DNA of 64,000 nucleotides from Helianthus annuus (taxonomy: Eukaryota > Streptophyta > Magnoliopsida > Asterales > Asteraceae). The stretch is from contig NC_035449.2 in the NCBI RefSeq assembly GCF_002127325.2, positions 78,406,693 to 78,470,692 of the forward strand, in the 5' to 3' direction. Both the position numbers and the translations under genes were made by a program. The notes under the pieces are model-generated. The model saw only the letters and a program-made list of their open reading frames with translations, was not told the DNA's origin and made no database searches. Shown here one piece after another: positions 40,335-52,335 of the stretch. The stretch's first letter is position 1; each line of letters starts with the position of its first letter.

Positions 40335-41702
40335 CTATTCTAATCGTTGTCTTGAACCGCGTAAGGCTTCAGCCTTGACATTTTCTGGTTTCAATGCTTC
40401 TACCTGAGCATCTCGTATCTGTGCAGGAAGACTGGATTGGATAGTGAGCTGCAATGCTCGTACACGTCTTGGTGTAGTATCTTTTCGACTGAGGGCATCA
40501 GCCGCAACATTGGCTATGCCTGGATGGTACTTAATGGCGCATTCGTAATCATTAAGTAGCTCGACCCGTCGTCGTTGTCGTCGCATGTTCAATTCCTTCT
40601 GCTAGAAAATATGCTCAAGACTCCTGTGATCGGTGTAGATAGTGCACTTGGTACCGTACAGGTAGTTTCGCCATATCTTAAGCGCAAAAACAACAGCTCC
40701 CAGCTCTAAATCGTGCGTCGTGTAATTCCGTTCATGAACTTTAAGTTGACGCGATGCATAAGCAATGACCTTGTCGCGCAGCATTAACACACATCCAAGA
40801 CCCTGGATAGATGCGTCGCAATAAACCACAAAATCGTCCGTGCCCTCTGGCAATGAGAGGATAGGTGCACTGCAAGGTCTATCCTTTAAGTACCGAAAAG
40901 CGGTTTCCTGGGGATTACCCCAACGATAGGTGACACCCTTCTGTGTCAGCAATGTAAGCGGCTGCGCAATCTTTGAGAAGTCTCTAATAAATCGTCTGTA
41001 GTAACCCGCCAAACTCAAGAATTGGCGTATTTCCGTTGGTGTACGCGGTGCAGGCCAGTTCCTGTTCGAGTCTACCTTGGATGGATCAACATGAATCCCA
41101 TCCTTGTTCACCACATGGCCTAGGAAGTGGACTTCACGAAGCCAGAAGTCGCATTTTGAAAACTTGGCGTACAGTTGTTCCTTTCGAAGAAGTTCCAAGA
41201 TAAGACGCATGTGTTGCTCGTGTTCCTCTTGACTCTTGGAGTAGATCATGATGTCGTCGATAAAAACAATTACGAACTTGTCTGAATAAGACTTGCATAC
41301 CCTGTCCATAAGATCCATGGAAACTGTAGACGCGTTCGCTAGCCCGAATGGCATTACCGGAAGCTCGTAGTGGCCGTAGCGAGTTCTGAATGCTGTCTTG
41401 GAGACGTCCTTATCCCGGACTCTTAGCTGATGGTAACCTGACCTCAGATCTATCCTTGAGTAGTAGCTCGACCCTTGCAACCGGTCGAATAGATCATCAA
41501 TTCGTGGAAGAGGATAGCGGTTCTTCTCTGTCACTTTGTTGAGTTCTCGATAATCGTTACACATGTGGAACAACTTCTCTTCTTGAATAACGAGGCTCCT
41601 TAAAGCGAAAACTAGGTCCGACGAAGCTCGAGTCCAATAATTCCTGGAGTTGATTAGACAGTTCCTGCAACCTTCCTGGTGTAAGGTAGTAAGGTATACC
41701 AA
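40335..41702 (-). pseudogene. RT and RNase H of element T
   Basis: Minus: [50 protein letters not shown], then [18 protein letters not shown] with both catalytic Asp present, [24 protein letters not shown]. RNase [50 protein letters not shown] at 40602 follows HIF, and TAG at 40335 follows SRQRLE. The N-terminus (before 41560) is shifted between frames. Confidence 0.88.
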
Positions 41703-42240
41703 TAACGAGGGTTACTCCTAGCATGATACAGGTCTGACATCCCACCTGTCGAGGTGTAGATAAACCTGACAGTCCTTCGGATAACATGTAGGGAAAAGTC
41801 ACGAGTAATTGGGGAATCCTCGATCCTCCTTTCCTTAGTCTTGACATCCGTGTTGAGGGTTGACATTGCGGGGTAACCCTTCCGCAGACGCTCCTGGCCC
41901 TTTTTGCTGAAATGAAGCTAACCGTTGTGCCACTCTGACACGCTACCAGAGGTAACATTCCTCCGCACAAAGTTTTCTCCTCGCTGGGTGTATGCATATG
42001 ATATCGGGGTAGCCAATCCACACGGCTACTGCATCAGGTCTATCATGGGTAGCAGAAGGATGGTCGACGCTGATCACTTGTCCCACAAGGTCGAGTTTGC
42101 ATTCCTACACCCATATGAGGTTTCGGTAGGCTCGCCATCTGCCGTTTCCATAGCGGGTTCGGTTTCGAGATGTACCAGAGTTGAGCCGAACAGTGACGAA
42201 GTGATTTATTACAAAGAGCACGAAGGCCACCATGTTGTTA
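41703..42240 (-). pseudogene. Protease-to-RT linker of T, decayed
   Basis: Minus translation in changing frames shows [38 protein letters not shown], and further upstream ECKLDLVGQVISVD, which correspond to the stretch between protease and RT in Tekay elements. Several frameshifts and a stop before ECKLD are present. The catalytic protease motif itself is not identifiable. Confidence 0.65.
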
Positions 42241-43071
42241 CAATCTTGGTGTTGTCCATACCAATCCTAATTGCCCATCGCGAGTATCACATCCAGTGTT
42301 GTTGCTACTGCTACTAGAACTCCCAAAACTATCATTGTTACTTGGGTTGATGATGTTTTAAATTAACCCGTACATAAGTCGGTAAGGTGCTACGCTTATC
42401 CTCCTGTCCGTCGTCGTTACGAGTGGTTCAAGTAGTTCGCTATCTGATATGAGAGTGTTGCGGAAGTGATCACACCTCGGGATCAGAGACGCCAATCCAT
42501 GAGTTTCAGGAGACGAGGAGTAGTAGGAAAAGGTATCGTTCAATCATTCTACGCAGGGACATCCAACTCAGGGACGTTTGTATAAGCACCTAACATTCTA
42601 CGCGGTTAGCTAGATGTTCTAATGGGTGTTCAGGTAATACTCGTCAACATCGAGTTTCGAAAGAATCCGACGATAAATGAGAGGTTCACGTTTGAGTTTA
42701 AGTAGGGGACAATTACTACTATGGCCCCTATAGGTTGGTTATGTTTCATACTGATCGAATAACAGGACAGAACCCCTTTTCCACTTGTTAAGCCTAACTG
42801 GGACTCACATGCACCCCACATTATTATTATGTGTGCACCCACAATAACATTGTGATTTGCATGTTCATCTCAGCTCCTCTTAACTCATGTCAAATGGTTC
42901 CCCACACTCAAGTAGGAATCAAAGAGTATCACATAGCGTAGGTTATGAAGTTTTAGGGAAAGACCACCCTATCGGTCACTTATTACGTGAAAGTGTTCAT
43001 GAATTCATATCGGTGTGCTAAACGTGCAATCACATGCAATATCGTATGTAGGTGTTCACTAGCTATGTAGT
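42241..43071. other. Unidentified segment in the place of gag in T
   Basis: About 830 bp that match neither the gag of U nor its leader. Short frames (61 and 70 codons) on minus have no motif. With the 152-bp leader at 52184-52335 this is all that lies between PBS and protease, too short for a normal gag. Confidence 0.5.
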
Positions 43072-43826
43072 ACAATTGTGACAACTCGAATTTCCAAGAT
43101 TTCTATCACGCATTTATTGCACGTTTATTGATTGTTTGAATTGTTTGCTTGCACAATTGGTTTGCTATGAAACTGTATACGTTTTGATATAATATAGTGT
43201 TTTGTGGTTATGCATGGTTATGTATTACCTGTGAATGATTTGACAAATACTTAAATGAGGTGGTGAAACTATAAATTGTATATCTTGTGCATGAAATATG
43301 TGATAGATAATTCTTTAGGGTGTTTTGTGCGAATAGTGAAACTTTAACAACTTAAAACCCTAATCTCCTCCCCTAATCATTCTCTAATCATTCACAAGAA
43401 ATCAAAACACGTACCCACATTCCCTAATCCCCTCTACAACCATCTTCTTATCATTCTTGGAATCACAAGTCTTTTGCATCAAGGTTAATTGCAAATTCAT
43501 CTAGAATCGAATCAAGGTAATTGTTTAATCATTGTGTGATGTTAATTGTTGATTGATTGATTGGTGTCAAAACCCTAGTTTTTCATATGATAATCTCTGC
43601 ATGTTTGATTGTTTCTGATTCATGAAAATGATTTGAGTTGTTGTGGAATCATTGATTGATGATTTAGAAGCAAGATAGGTTGAATGATAGATTGATGATT
43701 GATCATTGCACTGTGCAAACGTATGAATTTAGGGTTTTCATGTTCGTATGATAGCAAAACGTAACTGCTTGAATCACAAGATCGTGGGAGGGAAGTTGTT
43801 GCCTGAGTTTCTGTGCATAGTGAATG

Positions 43827-44425
43827 TCTGAGTTTATTGATTGTTATATGTCCGAGTATATTGATCAAGCAAGTGTCTGAGTTTAATGGATTACATATGG
43901 CCCGAATATAATGTATGCATATAGGTCCGAGTTTAACCCCCCCCCACCATGTTGTCCGAGTTTAATTTCCTCCCCATGTCCGATTTTAATGAATCTGATT
44001 TGGTCCGAGTTTAACCTCCCTTCTCTTGCCCGAGTTTAATGAAAAACAAGATGGTCCGAATTTGTTTATGAGAAGGGTTGTCCGAGTTTAAAGTGGATCA
44101 CCCTTGTCCGAGTTTAATCACTTTGAATGCTTGTCCGAGTTTAATCACTATGTGCTTGTCCGAGTTTAATCACTACATGCCTATCCGAGTTTATAATAAA
44201 ATTGGTGGATGTCCGACTTTGTTTGGGCCTTTGTTGGTCCGAGTTTAATTAATGGACTCAAGGGTCCGAGTTTATGGCTTTGTAATGTTGGTCCGATCAT
44301 TTAAATCACAAGGTCCGAGGTTGTGTGTGTGACATGATGGGCTGAGTTTATTGTATGATATATCATGTGTTATCCGAGTTTTGAACAGGGGAGACCCCCC
44401 CCCAATACTTGTCTGAGTTTTGAGA
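43827..44425 (+). repeat. GTCCGAGTTTAAT array, U 5' LTR
   Basis: About 23 copies of GTCCGAGTTTAAT or close variants at 22-30 bp spacing (mean about 26), with largely unrelated bases between. Same array in the 3' LTR at about 50427-51020. Confidence 0.85.
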
Positions 44426-44973
44426 AGTGCATGACCCTGTGAATGTTCATATGAAGTCTTGAGTTGTATGATAAATGTTGTAGAATCTGTTAAGCCTTGA
44501 ATGATGTATATGTGCTCAAATTTGGAACAACCTGCTACTGCATGCTAGTGTCTACTATTGTATACGACTAAGTGATACTGTCTGATTATGATGGTACGTA
44601 TTAATGAATGATACTGCATGTTAGTATGAATGATACTGCATGTTACTGTGCGATACGTTACCGTATGTTTCTGTTGAACACCAAAGAGTTGTAAACATAA
44701 TTGAACATAAAATACTTACATCGAATCATGTGCAATACATCCTAGGTCGTGTGTAACGGACTTAGACGATTAGCAAACCCTAGAAGCAATAACATACCGA
44801 GCAAACCAAGGTGAGTTCACACAGCCAAGGCATGGGGTTCCCAGGGTGGGAATGGGATTTGATTATTTACTGGTACTTATCTATACTGGAACGTAGTGAT
44901 GTGATTTGATGAACTATGGTACATACTCCGCTGATTGAACTACGACTAGACTAGTAACACTTATTGAACTGAT

Positions 44974-45167
44974 CTTCGCACACCTGCCAAGGGTTGGCCG
45001 CGATCTTATGACTGACTTCGCACACCTGCCTTTGGAAGGCCGCGAACTGGAATTTACTAATCTTCGCACACCTGCCTGGTAGGCCGCGATACATACAAAC
45101 CTAGTCTAGAATACTCGGGATGAACATCCCCCTACTATCTTCGCATACCTGCCTGAGAGGCCGCGAT
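44974..45167 (+). repeat. CTTCGCACACCTGCC...GGCCGCGA repeat, U 5' LTR
   Basis: Four units (first at 44974-45003), each with TGCC/GGC complementarity around a variable spacer, about 40-65 bp apart. Copy in the 3' LTR at about 51570-51765. Confidence 0.8.
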
Positions 45168-45584
45168 GGAAACTAATACGATACACGACATAACGAACGA
45201 ACATACTACTACTCACACTATACTATTACTAAATTGTAAACTGTGAACTCGCTCAACTAGTTGTTGATCCTCTGTTACATGCCTTGCAGGACATTAGGTA
45301 CATATGGAGCTTGCACAGGGAGGAGCAGGTCGTTGTGGAGCTTGGATCGTGGATGTTATGTTATACTTACAACACTTGAACTATTTATATACATTGGATA
45401 TCATTATTACGCTTCCGCTACTTAAACTATGCTTTGTTGGAAACATCAATCGTATTGAATGATTGGTTTACATTTATTATAACTGACATTAATTACATTG
45501 TTCGATATGATTGGTGGCTTGATCCTGGTCAGTCACGCTCCCAAGCGGTGATACTCCGCAGGTGGATTTTGGGGGTGTGACAGA

Positions 45585-45598
45585 TTGGTATCAGAGCC
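45585..45598 (+). other. Primer-binding site of element U
   Basis: TTGGTATCAGAGCC three bases after the LTR, matching the initiator-methionine tRNA type site used by many plant LTR elements. Confidence 0.8.
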
Positions 45599-45903
45599 AT
45601 TGGTTATAGAGAACTTGGTTTTAATATGGGAAAACGTTTTTATTAAAACCAGACTATAACCAGAACAGTGCTCTCAACGATCCACAACGACGCTTCGCTC
45701 CACGTGCAAGACTCGACATCCTAGGTAATAAGGTTTATGTTTATTACCTGCTTGCTAGAACTGCATAGAACTTTGCTCGTCGTATGCTTACATTACTTTG
45801 CTCACTACTTGTTATTGCTTGAGAACACCTACGTGCTTACACTTTTCTGTCATCGCCCTACTCGCGAACCACTCTCACTTACATTACTTTTACTATGAAG
45901 ATC

Positions 45904-47211
45904 ATGTCTGGAAGAATTAGCATGACACAAGCCCAGCTAGAGGCTTTCGTTCAAACTCAAGTTGCTGCGGCACTTGCAGCTGCTCAAGCAGGTAGTATAC
46001 CCTGCAGTATAGACTCACACTAGGATCCTTAGATCCTACATTAACTCTCGTATTTAACTTTGTCCTATTCGTACACAATAGGTCAACACGCGCAGCATCC
46101 TGTCTGCACATTCAAGAACTTCATGGACTGTCGTCCAAGCTCATTCAGTGGCACCGAGGGGGCAGTGGGACTCCTCCATTGGTTTGAAAAGCTAGAGTCA
46201 GTATTCGAAATGTGCGAGTGCCCTGAGGCTCGCAAGGTCAAGTACGCCACTGGCACTTTGGAAGGAATCGCGTTGACTTGGTGGAACGCCCAAGTCCAGA
46301 TCTTAGGGTTGGCAGCTGCTAACGCCACACCCTGGAATGATTTTAAGGAACTTATCAAAAGGGAATATTGCACGCGTGAAGATATTCACAAGTTGGAAGA
46401 CGAGCTGTATAATTTGAAAATGGTTGGATCAGAGATCGAAGCGTATACTAAACGGTCGAACGAGCTAGCCGTGCTGTGTCCAACTATGGTAGACCCTCTG
46501 TACAAGCGTATTGAAATGTATCTCAAGGGATTGGCGCCAGAGATCCAGAGCCATGTGACATCGGCCAATCTTGACAACATTCAGGCTATTCAGCGCCTCG
46601 CTTACCGTATTACAGATCAGGCAGTGGATCAGAACAGACTGCCAAAGCGTGTCAAGGCTACTGCTACTGCTGTCACTACTTCTGCTACTCCCAGTGACAA
46701 CAAGAGGAAATGGGAGGGGGATTCCAGCAAGGGATCGGTTTCTGTTCAGTCTCAGCAGCGCAAGACAAATGACTACCAGAATCCGAGTCAGCAATCATCT
46801 GGCAGTCAGGGGCAGGGTGGATATCGGGGAATTCACCCATTGTGTAATAAGTGCAACCGACACCACAGCGGAAGATGTCGCAGGGAACAATGTCAAAGAT
46901 GCCTCAAGATGGGTCATGAGGCTAAGGATTGTAGAAGCTCTCGACCAGCAAATCAGAACCAGCAACTCCCACCGCCAGCTCCACAGAACCAGCAGCAGCA
47001 ACCACAGCGGGGAAACCGGGGATGTTTCCAGTGTGGGGCAGAAGATCATTACAAACGCGATTGTCCTCAGTTGAACCAGGATCAGAACCACAACAATAAC
47101 CAGGGCAACGGGAACAACAACAACAACAGGGGAAACAACAACAACAATGGCAATGAGGCAAGAGGTCAAGCTTTCGTGTTAGGACGAGGAGACGCAATGA
47201 ACGATATCTGA
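45904..47211 (+). CDS. Gag of element U, spliced
   Basis: Exon 1 45904-45991 (MSGRISMTQAQLEAFVQTQ), intron 45992-46081 (CAG/GTAGTA to AATAG/G), exon 2 46082-47211; the join is in phase and without it a TAG stops the frame at 46021-46023. The protein is about 405 residues: capsid region (FMDCRPSSFSGTEGAVGLLH, LEGIALTWWNAQVQILG, FKELIKREYCTREDIHKLED), then a basic linker DNKRKWEGD, three zinc-knuckle-like motifs (CNKCNRHHSGRC, CQRCLKMGHEAKDC, CFQCGAEDHYKRDC) and an Asn/Gly-rich tail. It forms the retrotransposon particle and binds RNA. Intact, unlike pol. Confidence 0.85.
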
Positions 47212-48102
47212 ACTTCCATTTATTTTCGGTTTTCATTATTATGTTTCAGCTACTCAAACAAAGTTTGGTTTGAACCTCAATTGTATTGGGTTTTATGAAT
47301 TATTTTAACTACTATACTATATGTTTGATATGATGGATGGTTTGATATTATTGAGCGCACCTGCCGTATTTATGGACCTTACGAACAGGGTGTGCAAACC
47401 CTACCTGGACAAATTCGTTATTGTCTTCATCGACGACATCCTGATCTACTCCAAGAGTCAGGAGGAACGCGAGCAGCACTTACGCCTTATCTTGGAACTC
47501 CTTCGAAAGGAGCAACTGTACGCAAAGTTTTCTAAATGCGACTTCTGGCTACGTGAAGTCCACTCCTTAGGCCATGTGGTGAACAGGGATGCGCTCCATC
47601 CAAGATAGATTCGATCAGGAACTGGCCTGCACCGCGTACACCGACGGAAATACGCCAATTCTTGGGCTTGGCGGGGTAATCCAGACGATTCATTAAAGAC
47701 TTTTCGAAGATCGCGCAACCGCCTACTATGCTGACACAGAAATGGTGTCACCTACCGTTGGGTCTCGGGTGTGTATTGATGCAACAGGATAAAGTTATCG
47801 CCTACGCTTCGCGGCAACTCAAGATTCATGAACGGAACTACTCGACGCACAATTTAGAGCTGGGAGCTGTTGTTTTCGCACTTAAGATATGGCGACACTA
47901 CCTGTACGGTACCAGGTGCACGATTTACACCGATCACAGGAGTCTCGAGCATATCTTCAAGCAGAAGGAATTGAATATGCGTCAACGGAGATGGGTTGAA
48001 CTACTGAACGACTACGAATGCGCCATCAAGTATCAGCCAGGCAAGGTCAATGATGTGGCCGACGCCCTCAGTCGAAAAGACACCCTACCTAAGCGCGTGT
48101 GA
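47212..48102 (+). pseudogene. RT and RNase H remnant of element U
   Basis: Only about 140 bp separate gag from the middle of RT ([31 protein letters not shown]), so protease and the RT N-half are gone. After [16 protein letters not shown] the frame breaks near 47590, and again around 47680-47760. RNase H resumes at [20 protein letters not shown], lacking its first segment (the CDASIQ motif of T), then [20 protein letters not shown] and [14 protein letters not shown] at 48100 ends it. It cannot encode an active enzyme. Confidence 0.88.
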
Positions 48103-49598
48103 GCGCTACAGCTTACTATTCAGTCCAGTCTTCCTGCACAGATACTAGCTACTCAGATAGAAGCACTGAAACCCGAAAACGGCAAGGCTGAAGCCTTGCG
48201 TGGCTCACGACAACGAATGGAACAAAAGGAAGACGGCGCCTACTTTGTATCGGGGCGTATTTGGGTCCCACTCTATGGCGGTTTACGAGAGTTTGTGATG
48301 GAAGAAGCACACAAGTCTCGCTACTCGGTACATCCAGGGTCGGATAAAATGTACCACAACATTAGAACTACATATTGGTGGCCTAGCATGAAGGCCCACA
48401 TTACAACTTACGTCGGCAAATGTAATGTGAGAGTCAAGACAGATCAGACCTACTTCAGCAGCCCAAGATACCGCAATGGAAATGGGAGGAAATTTCCACG
48501 GATTGATACTATATGGGTGATCGTGGACCGACTCACCAAGTCTGCACACTTCCTGGCTATTAAGGATACGTATAAGTTCTCCACTCTCGCAGACGTTTAT
48601 CTTAAAGAAGTTGTTTCGAGGCACGGGGTGCCCACCTCCATCATTTCGGATCGGGATGCACGATTCACGTCAGAGCTATGGCAAGCGATGCACAAAGCGT
48701 TTGGCTCTCGTTTAGACATGAGCACAGCATATCACCCTCAGACGGATGGGCAGTCTGAGCGCACGATTCAAACTCTAGAAGACATGCTTCGAGCGTGTGT
48801 TATCGATTCAACGGCTGGGAAAAGCACCTCCCTTTAGTGGAGTTTTCATACAATAACAGTTACCACACCAGCATTCAAGCCGCTCCACTCGAGGCATTGT
48901 ACGAACGTAAATGCCGGTCACCTCTCTGTTGGGCAGAGGTGGGGGATAGTCAGATTACAGGACCAGAAATGGTAGTTGACGCTACGGAAAAGATTGCACA
49001 GATACGACAACGCATGGCGGCGGCTCGTGACCGTCAGAAAGCTTACGCAAACAAACGCAGAAAACCGCTCGAATTCCAAGTTGGGGATCGAGTGCTACTC
49101 AAAGTCTCACCCTGGAAGGGTGTGGTTCGTTTTGGTAAACGAGGCAAACTCAATCCACGGTATGTTGGACCGTTCGAAATCACTGAAAGAATAGGCCCAG
49201 TAGCCTACAGACTGAACTTACCAGCTGAACTCGGTGCAGTTCACAATGTATTTCACGTGTCGAATCTGAAGAAGTACCTGTCAGATGAGACCCTTAGAGT
49301 TCCTTTTAAGGAACTCACTATCGACGAGCGGTTGCAGTTCGTCGAGGAGCCAGTTGAAATCACGGACCGGGATGTTAAGGTCCTCAAACACAAGAGAATC
49401 CCTCTTGTTCGAGTTCGTTGGAACTCCCGACGTGGCCCAGAGTACACCTGGGAACGCGAAGACCAGATGACAGAAAAGTACCCCCAGTTATTCGAAACCA
49501 ATGCAACCACTACTGAGGCCGAAGCTACTACTACTGAATTTCGGGACGAAATTCCAAATCAACGGGGGGATGATGTGACACCCCAGGAAAACCAGTAA
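48103..49598 (+). pseudogene. Integrase with chromodomain of element U
   Basis: [20 protein letters not shown] (zinc part) and GKCN, where T has GKCLTC, so one Cys is lost. A small deletion then leads to [35 protein letters not shown] and [19 protein letters not shown]. The zinc and core parts are joined by about 25 residues less than T. A frameshift lies at about 48805-48830; the second frame (48840-49598) carries [48 protein letters not shown] and the chromodomain ([39 protein letters not shown]). Confidence 0.88.
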
Positions 49599-49674
49599 AC
49601 GATACAGCTTACCTAGCTTCCTCAGTGAGTGTGTACCAAATTTCGGGACGAAATTTCTTTTAAGTTGGGGATAA
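49599..49674 (+). other. 3' untranslated end and PPT of U
   Basis: TTTCGGGACGAAATTTC and AAGTTGGGGATAATG directly before the LTR. Confidence 0.7.
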
Positions 49675-52178
49675 TGTGACAACTCGAATTTCCAAGATTT
49701 CTATCACGCATTTATTGCACGTTTATTGATTGTTTGAATTGTTTGCTTGCACAATTGGTTTGCTATGAAACTGTATACGTTTTGATATAATATAGTGTTT
49801 TGTGGTTATGCATGGTTATGTATTACCTGTGAATGATTTGACAAATACTTAAATGAGGTGGTGAAACTGTAAATTGTATATCTTGTGCATGAAATATGTG
49901 ATAGATAATTCTTTAGGGTGTTTTGTGCGAATAGTGAAACTTTAACAACTTAAAACCCTAATCTCCTCCCCTAATCATTCTCTAATCATTCACAAGAAAT
50001 CAAAACACGTACCCACATTCCCTAATCCCCTCTACAACCATCTTCTTATCATTCTTGGAATCACAAGTCTTTTGCATCAAGGTTAATTGCAAATTCATCT
50101 AGAATCGAATCAAGGTAATTGTTTAATCATTGTGTGATGTTAATTGTTGATTGATTGATTGGTGTCAAAACCCTAGTTTTTCATATGATAATCTCTGCAT
50201 GTTTGATTGTTTCTGATTCATGAAAATGATTTGAGTTGTTGTGGAATCATTGATTGATGATTTAGAAGCAAGATAGGTTGAATGATAGATTGATGATTGA
50301 TCATTGCACTGTGCAAACGTATGAATTTAGGGTTTTCATGTTCGTATGATAGCAAAACGTAACTGCTTGAATCACAAGATCGTGGGAGGGAAGTTGTTTC
50401 CTGAGTTTCTGTGCATAGTGAATGTCTGAGTTTATTGATTGTTATATGTCCGAGTATATTGATCAAGCAAGTGTCTGAGTTTAATGGATTACATATGGCC
50501 CGAATATAATGTATGCATATAGGTCCGAGTTTAACCCCCCCCACCATGTTGTCCGAGTTTAATTTCCTCCCCATGTCCGATTTTAATGAATCTGATTTGG
50601 TCCGAGTTTAACCTCCCTTCTCTTGCCCGAGTTTAATGAAAAACAAGATGGTCCGAATTTGTTTATGAGAAGGGTTGTCCGAGTTTAAAGTGGATCACCC
50701 TTGTCCGAGTTTAATCACTTTGAATGCTTGTCCGAGTTTAATCACTATGTGCTTGTCCGAGTTTAATCACTACATGCCTATCCGAGTTTATAATAAAATT
50801 GGTGGATGTCCGACTTTGTTTGGGCCTTTGTTGGTCCGAGTTTAATTAATGGACTCAAGGGTCCGAGTTTATGGCTTTGTAATGTTGGTCCGATCATTTA
50901 AATCACAAGGTCCGAGGTTGTGTGTGTGACATGATGGGCTGAGTTTATTGTATGATATATCATGTGTTATCCGAGTTTTGAACAGGGGAGACCCCCCCCA
51001 ATACTTGTCTGAGTTTTGAGAAGTGCATGACCCTGTGAATGTTCATATGAAGTCTTGAGTTGTATGATAAATGTTGTAGAATCTGTTAAGCCTTGAATGA
51101 TGTATATGTGCTCAAATTTGGAACAACCTGCTACTGCATGCTAGTGTCTACTATTGTATACGACTAAGTGATACTGTCTGATTATGATGGTACGTATTAA
51201 TGAATGATACTGCATGTTAGTATGAATGATACTGCATGTTACTGTGCGATACGTTACCGTATGTTTCTGTTGAACACCAAAGAGTTGTAAACATAATTGA
51301 ACATAAAATACTTACATCGAATCATGTGCAATACATCCTAGGTCGTGTGTAACGGACTTAGACGATTAGCAAACCCTAGAAGCAATAACATACCGAGCAA
51401 ACCAAGGTGAGTTCACACAGCCAAGGCATGGGGTTCCCAGGGTGGGAATGGGATTTGATTATTTACTGGTACTTATCTATACTGGAACGTAGTGATGTGA
51501 TTTGATGAACTATGGTACATACTCCGCTGATTGAACTACGACTAGACTAGTAACACTTATTGAACTGATCTTCGCACACCTGCCAAGGGTTGGCCGCGAT
51601 CTTATGACTGACTTCGCACACCTGCCTTTGGAAGGCCGCGAACTGGAATTTACTAATCTTCGCACACCTGCCTGGTAGGCCGCGATACATACAAACCTAG
51701 TCTAGAATACTCGGGATGAACATCCCCCTACTATCTTCGCATACCTGCCTGAGAGGCCGCGATGGAAACTAATACGATACACGACATAACGAACGAACAT
51801 ACTACTACTCACACTATACTATTACTAAACTGTAAACTGTGAACTCGCTCAACTAGTTGTTGATCCTCTGTTACATGCCTTGCAGGACATTAGGTACATA
51901 TGGAGCTTGCACAGGGAGGAGCAGGTCGTTGTGGAGCTTGGATCGTGGATGTTATGTTATACTTACAACACTTGAACTATTTATATACATTGGATATCAT
52001 TATTACGCTTCCGCTACTTAAACTATGCTTTGTTGGAAACATCAATCGTATTGAATGATTGGTTTACATTTATTATAACTGACATTAATTACATTGTTCG
52101 ATATGATTGGTGGCTTGATCCTGGTCAGTCACGCTCCCAAGCGGTGATACTCCGCAGGTGGATTTTGGGGGTGTGACA
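49675..52178 (+). repeat. 3' LTR of element U
   Basis: 2504 bp, almost identical to 43077-45582. It carries the same GTCCGA array and CTTCGCACACC repeat, and is followed by ACAAT. Confidence 0.95.
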
Positions 52179-52183
52179 ACAAT

Positions 52184-52335
52184 GGGTATAAGAGAGACGA
52201 ACCTTGCAATCTGGAGCTGAGTGTCATGGTCGTATTCCCGTTTTCAGAATCTGTCCGGTTATAGTCTGGTTTTACAAAAATAGTTTCCCCTTTTTAAAAC
52301 CATGTTCACTATAACCAATGGCTCTGATACCAATC
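52184..52335 (-). other. Leader and PBS of element T
   Basis: On minus: TGGTATCAGAGCCATTGG next to the 5' LTR, then ATAGTGAACATGG and a non-coding leader interrupted by U. Confidence 0.75.

Larger units (their letters stand above)
43517..45289 (+). promoter_or_regulatory. Putative leader intron in the U LTR
   Basis: The donor context ATCAAG/GTAATTGTT and acceptor CATGCCTTGCAG/G occur at equivalent places in the diverged T LTR. Splicing would remove the GTCCGA array from the RNA leader. Inference from motif conservation only. Confidence 0.4.
43077..45582 (+). repeat. 5' LTR of element U
   Basis: TGTGACAACTCGAATTTCC to GATTTTGGGGGTGTGACA. A possible donor AAG/GTAATTG at 43516 and acceptor CCTTGCAG/G at 45289 bracket the array; both words are conserved in the T LTR. 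There is no coding content. Confidence 0.93.
43077..52178 (+). mobile_element. Tekay element U, very young, pol-defective
   Basis: LTRs 43077-45582 (2506 bp) and 49675-52178 (2504 bp), with TSD ACAAT at 43072-43076 and 52179-52183. PBS TGGTATCAGAGCC follows the first LTR and PPT AAGTTGGGGATAATG precedes the second. gag is open, while pol is internally deleted and frameshifted. By eye the LTRs differ at three substitutions and two poly-C length changes. Confidence 0.95.

Noticed and set aside
43827..44425. CRISPR-like array of short repeats with unique spacers
   Set aside because: Repeats are 10-13 bp and degenerate, lie inside a plant LTR and are copied with it; no cas genes, and the genome is eukaryotic.
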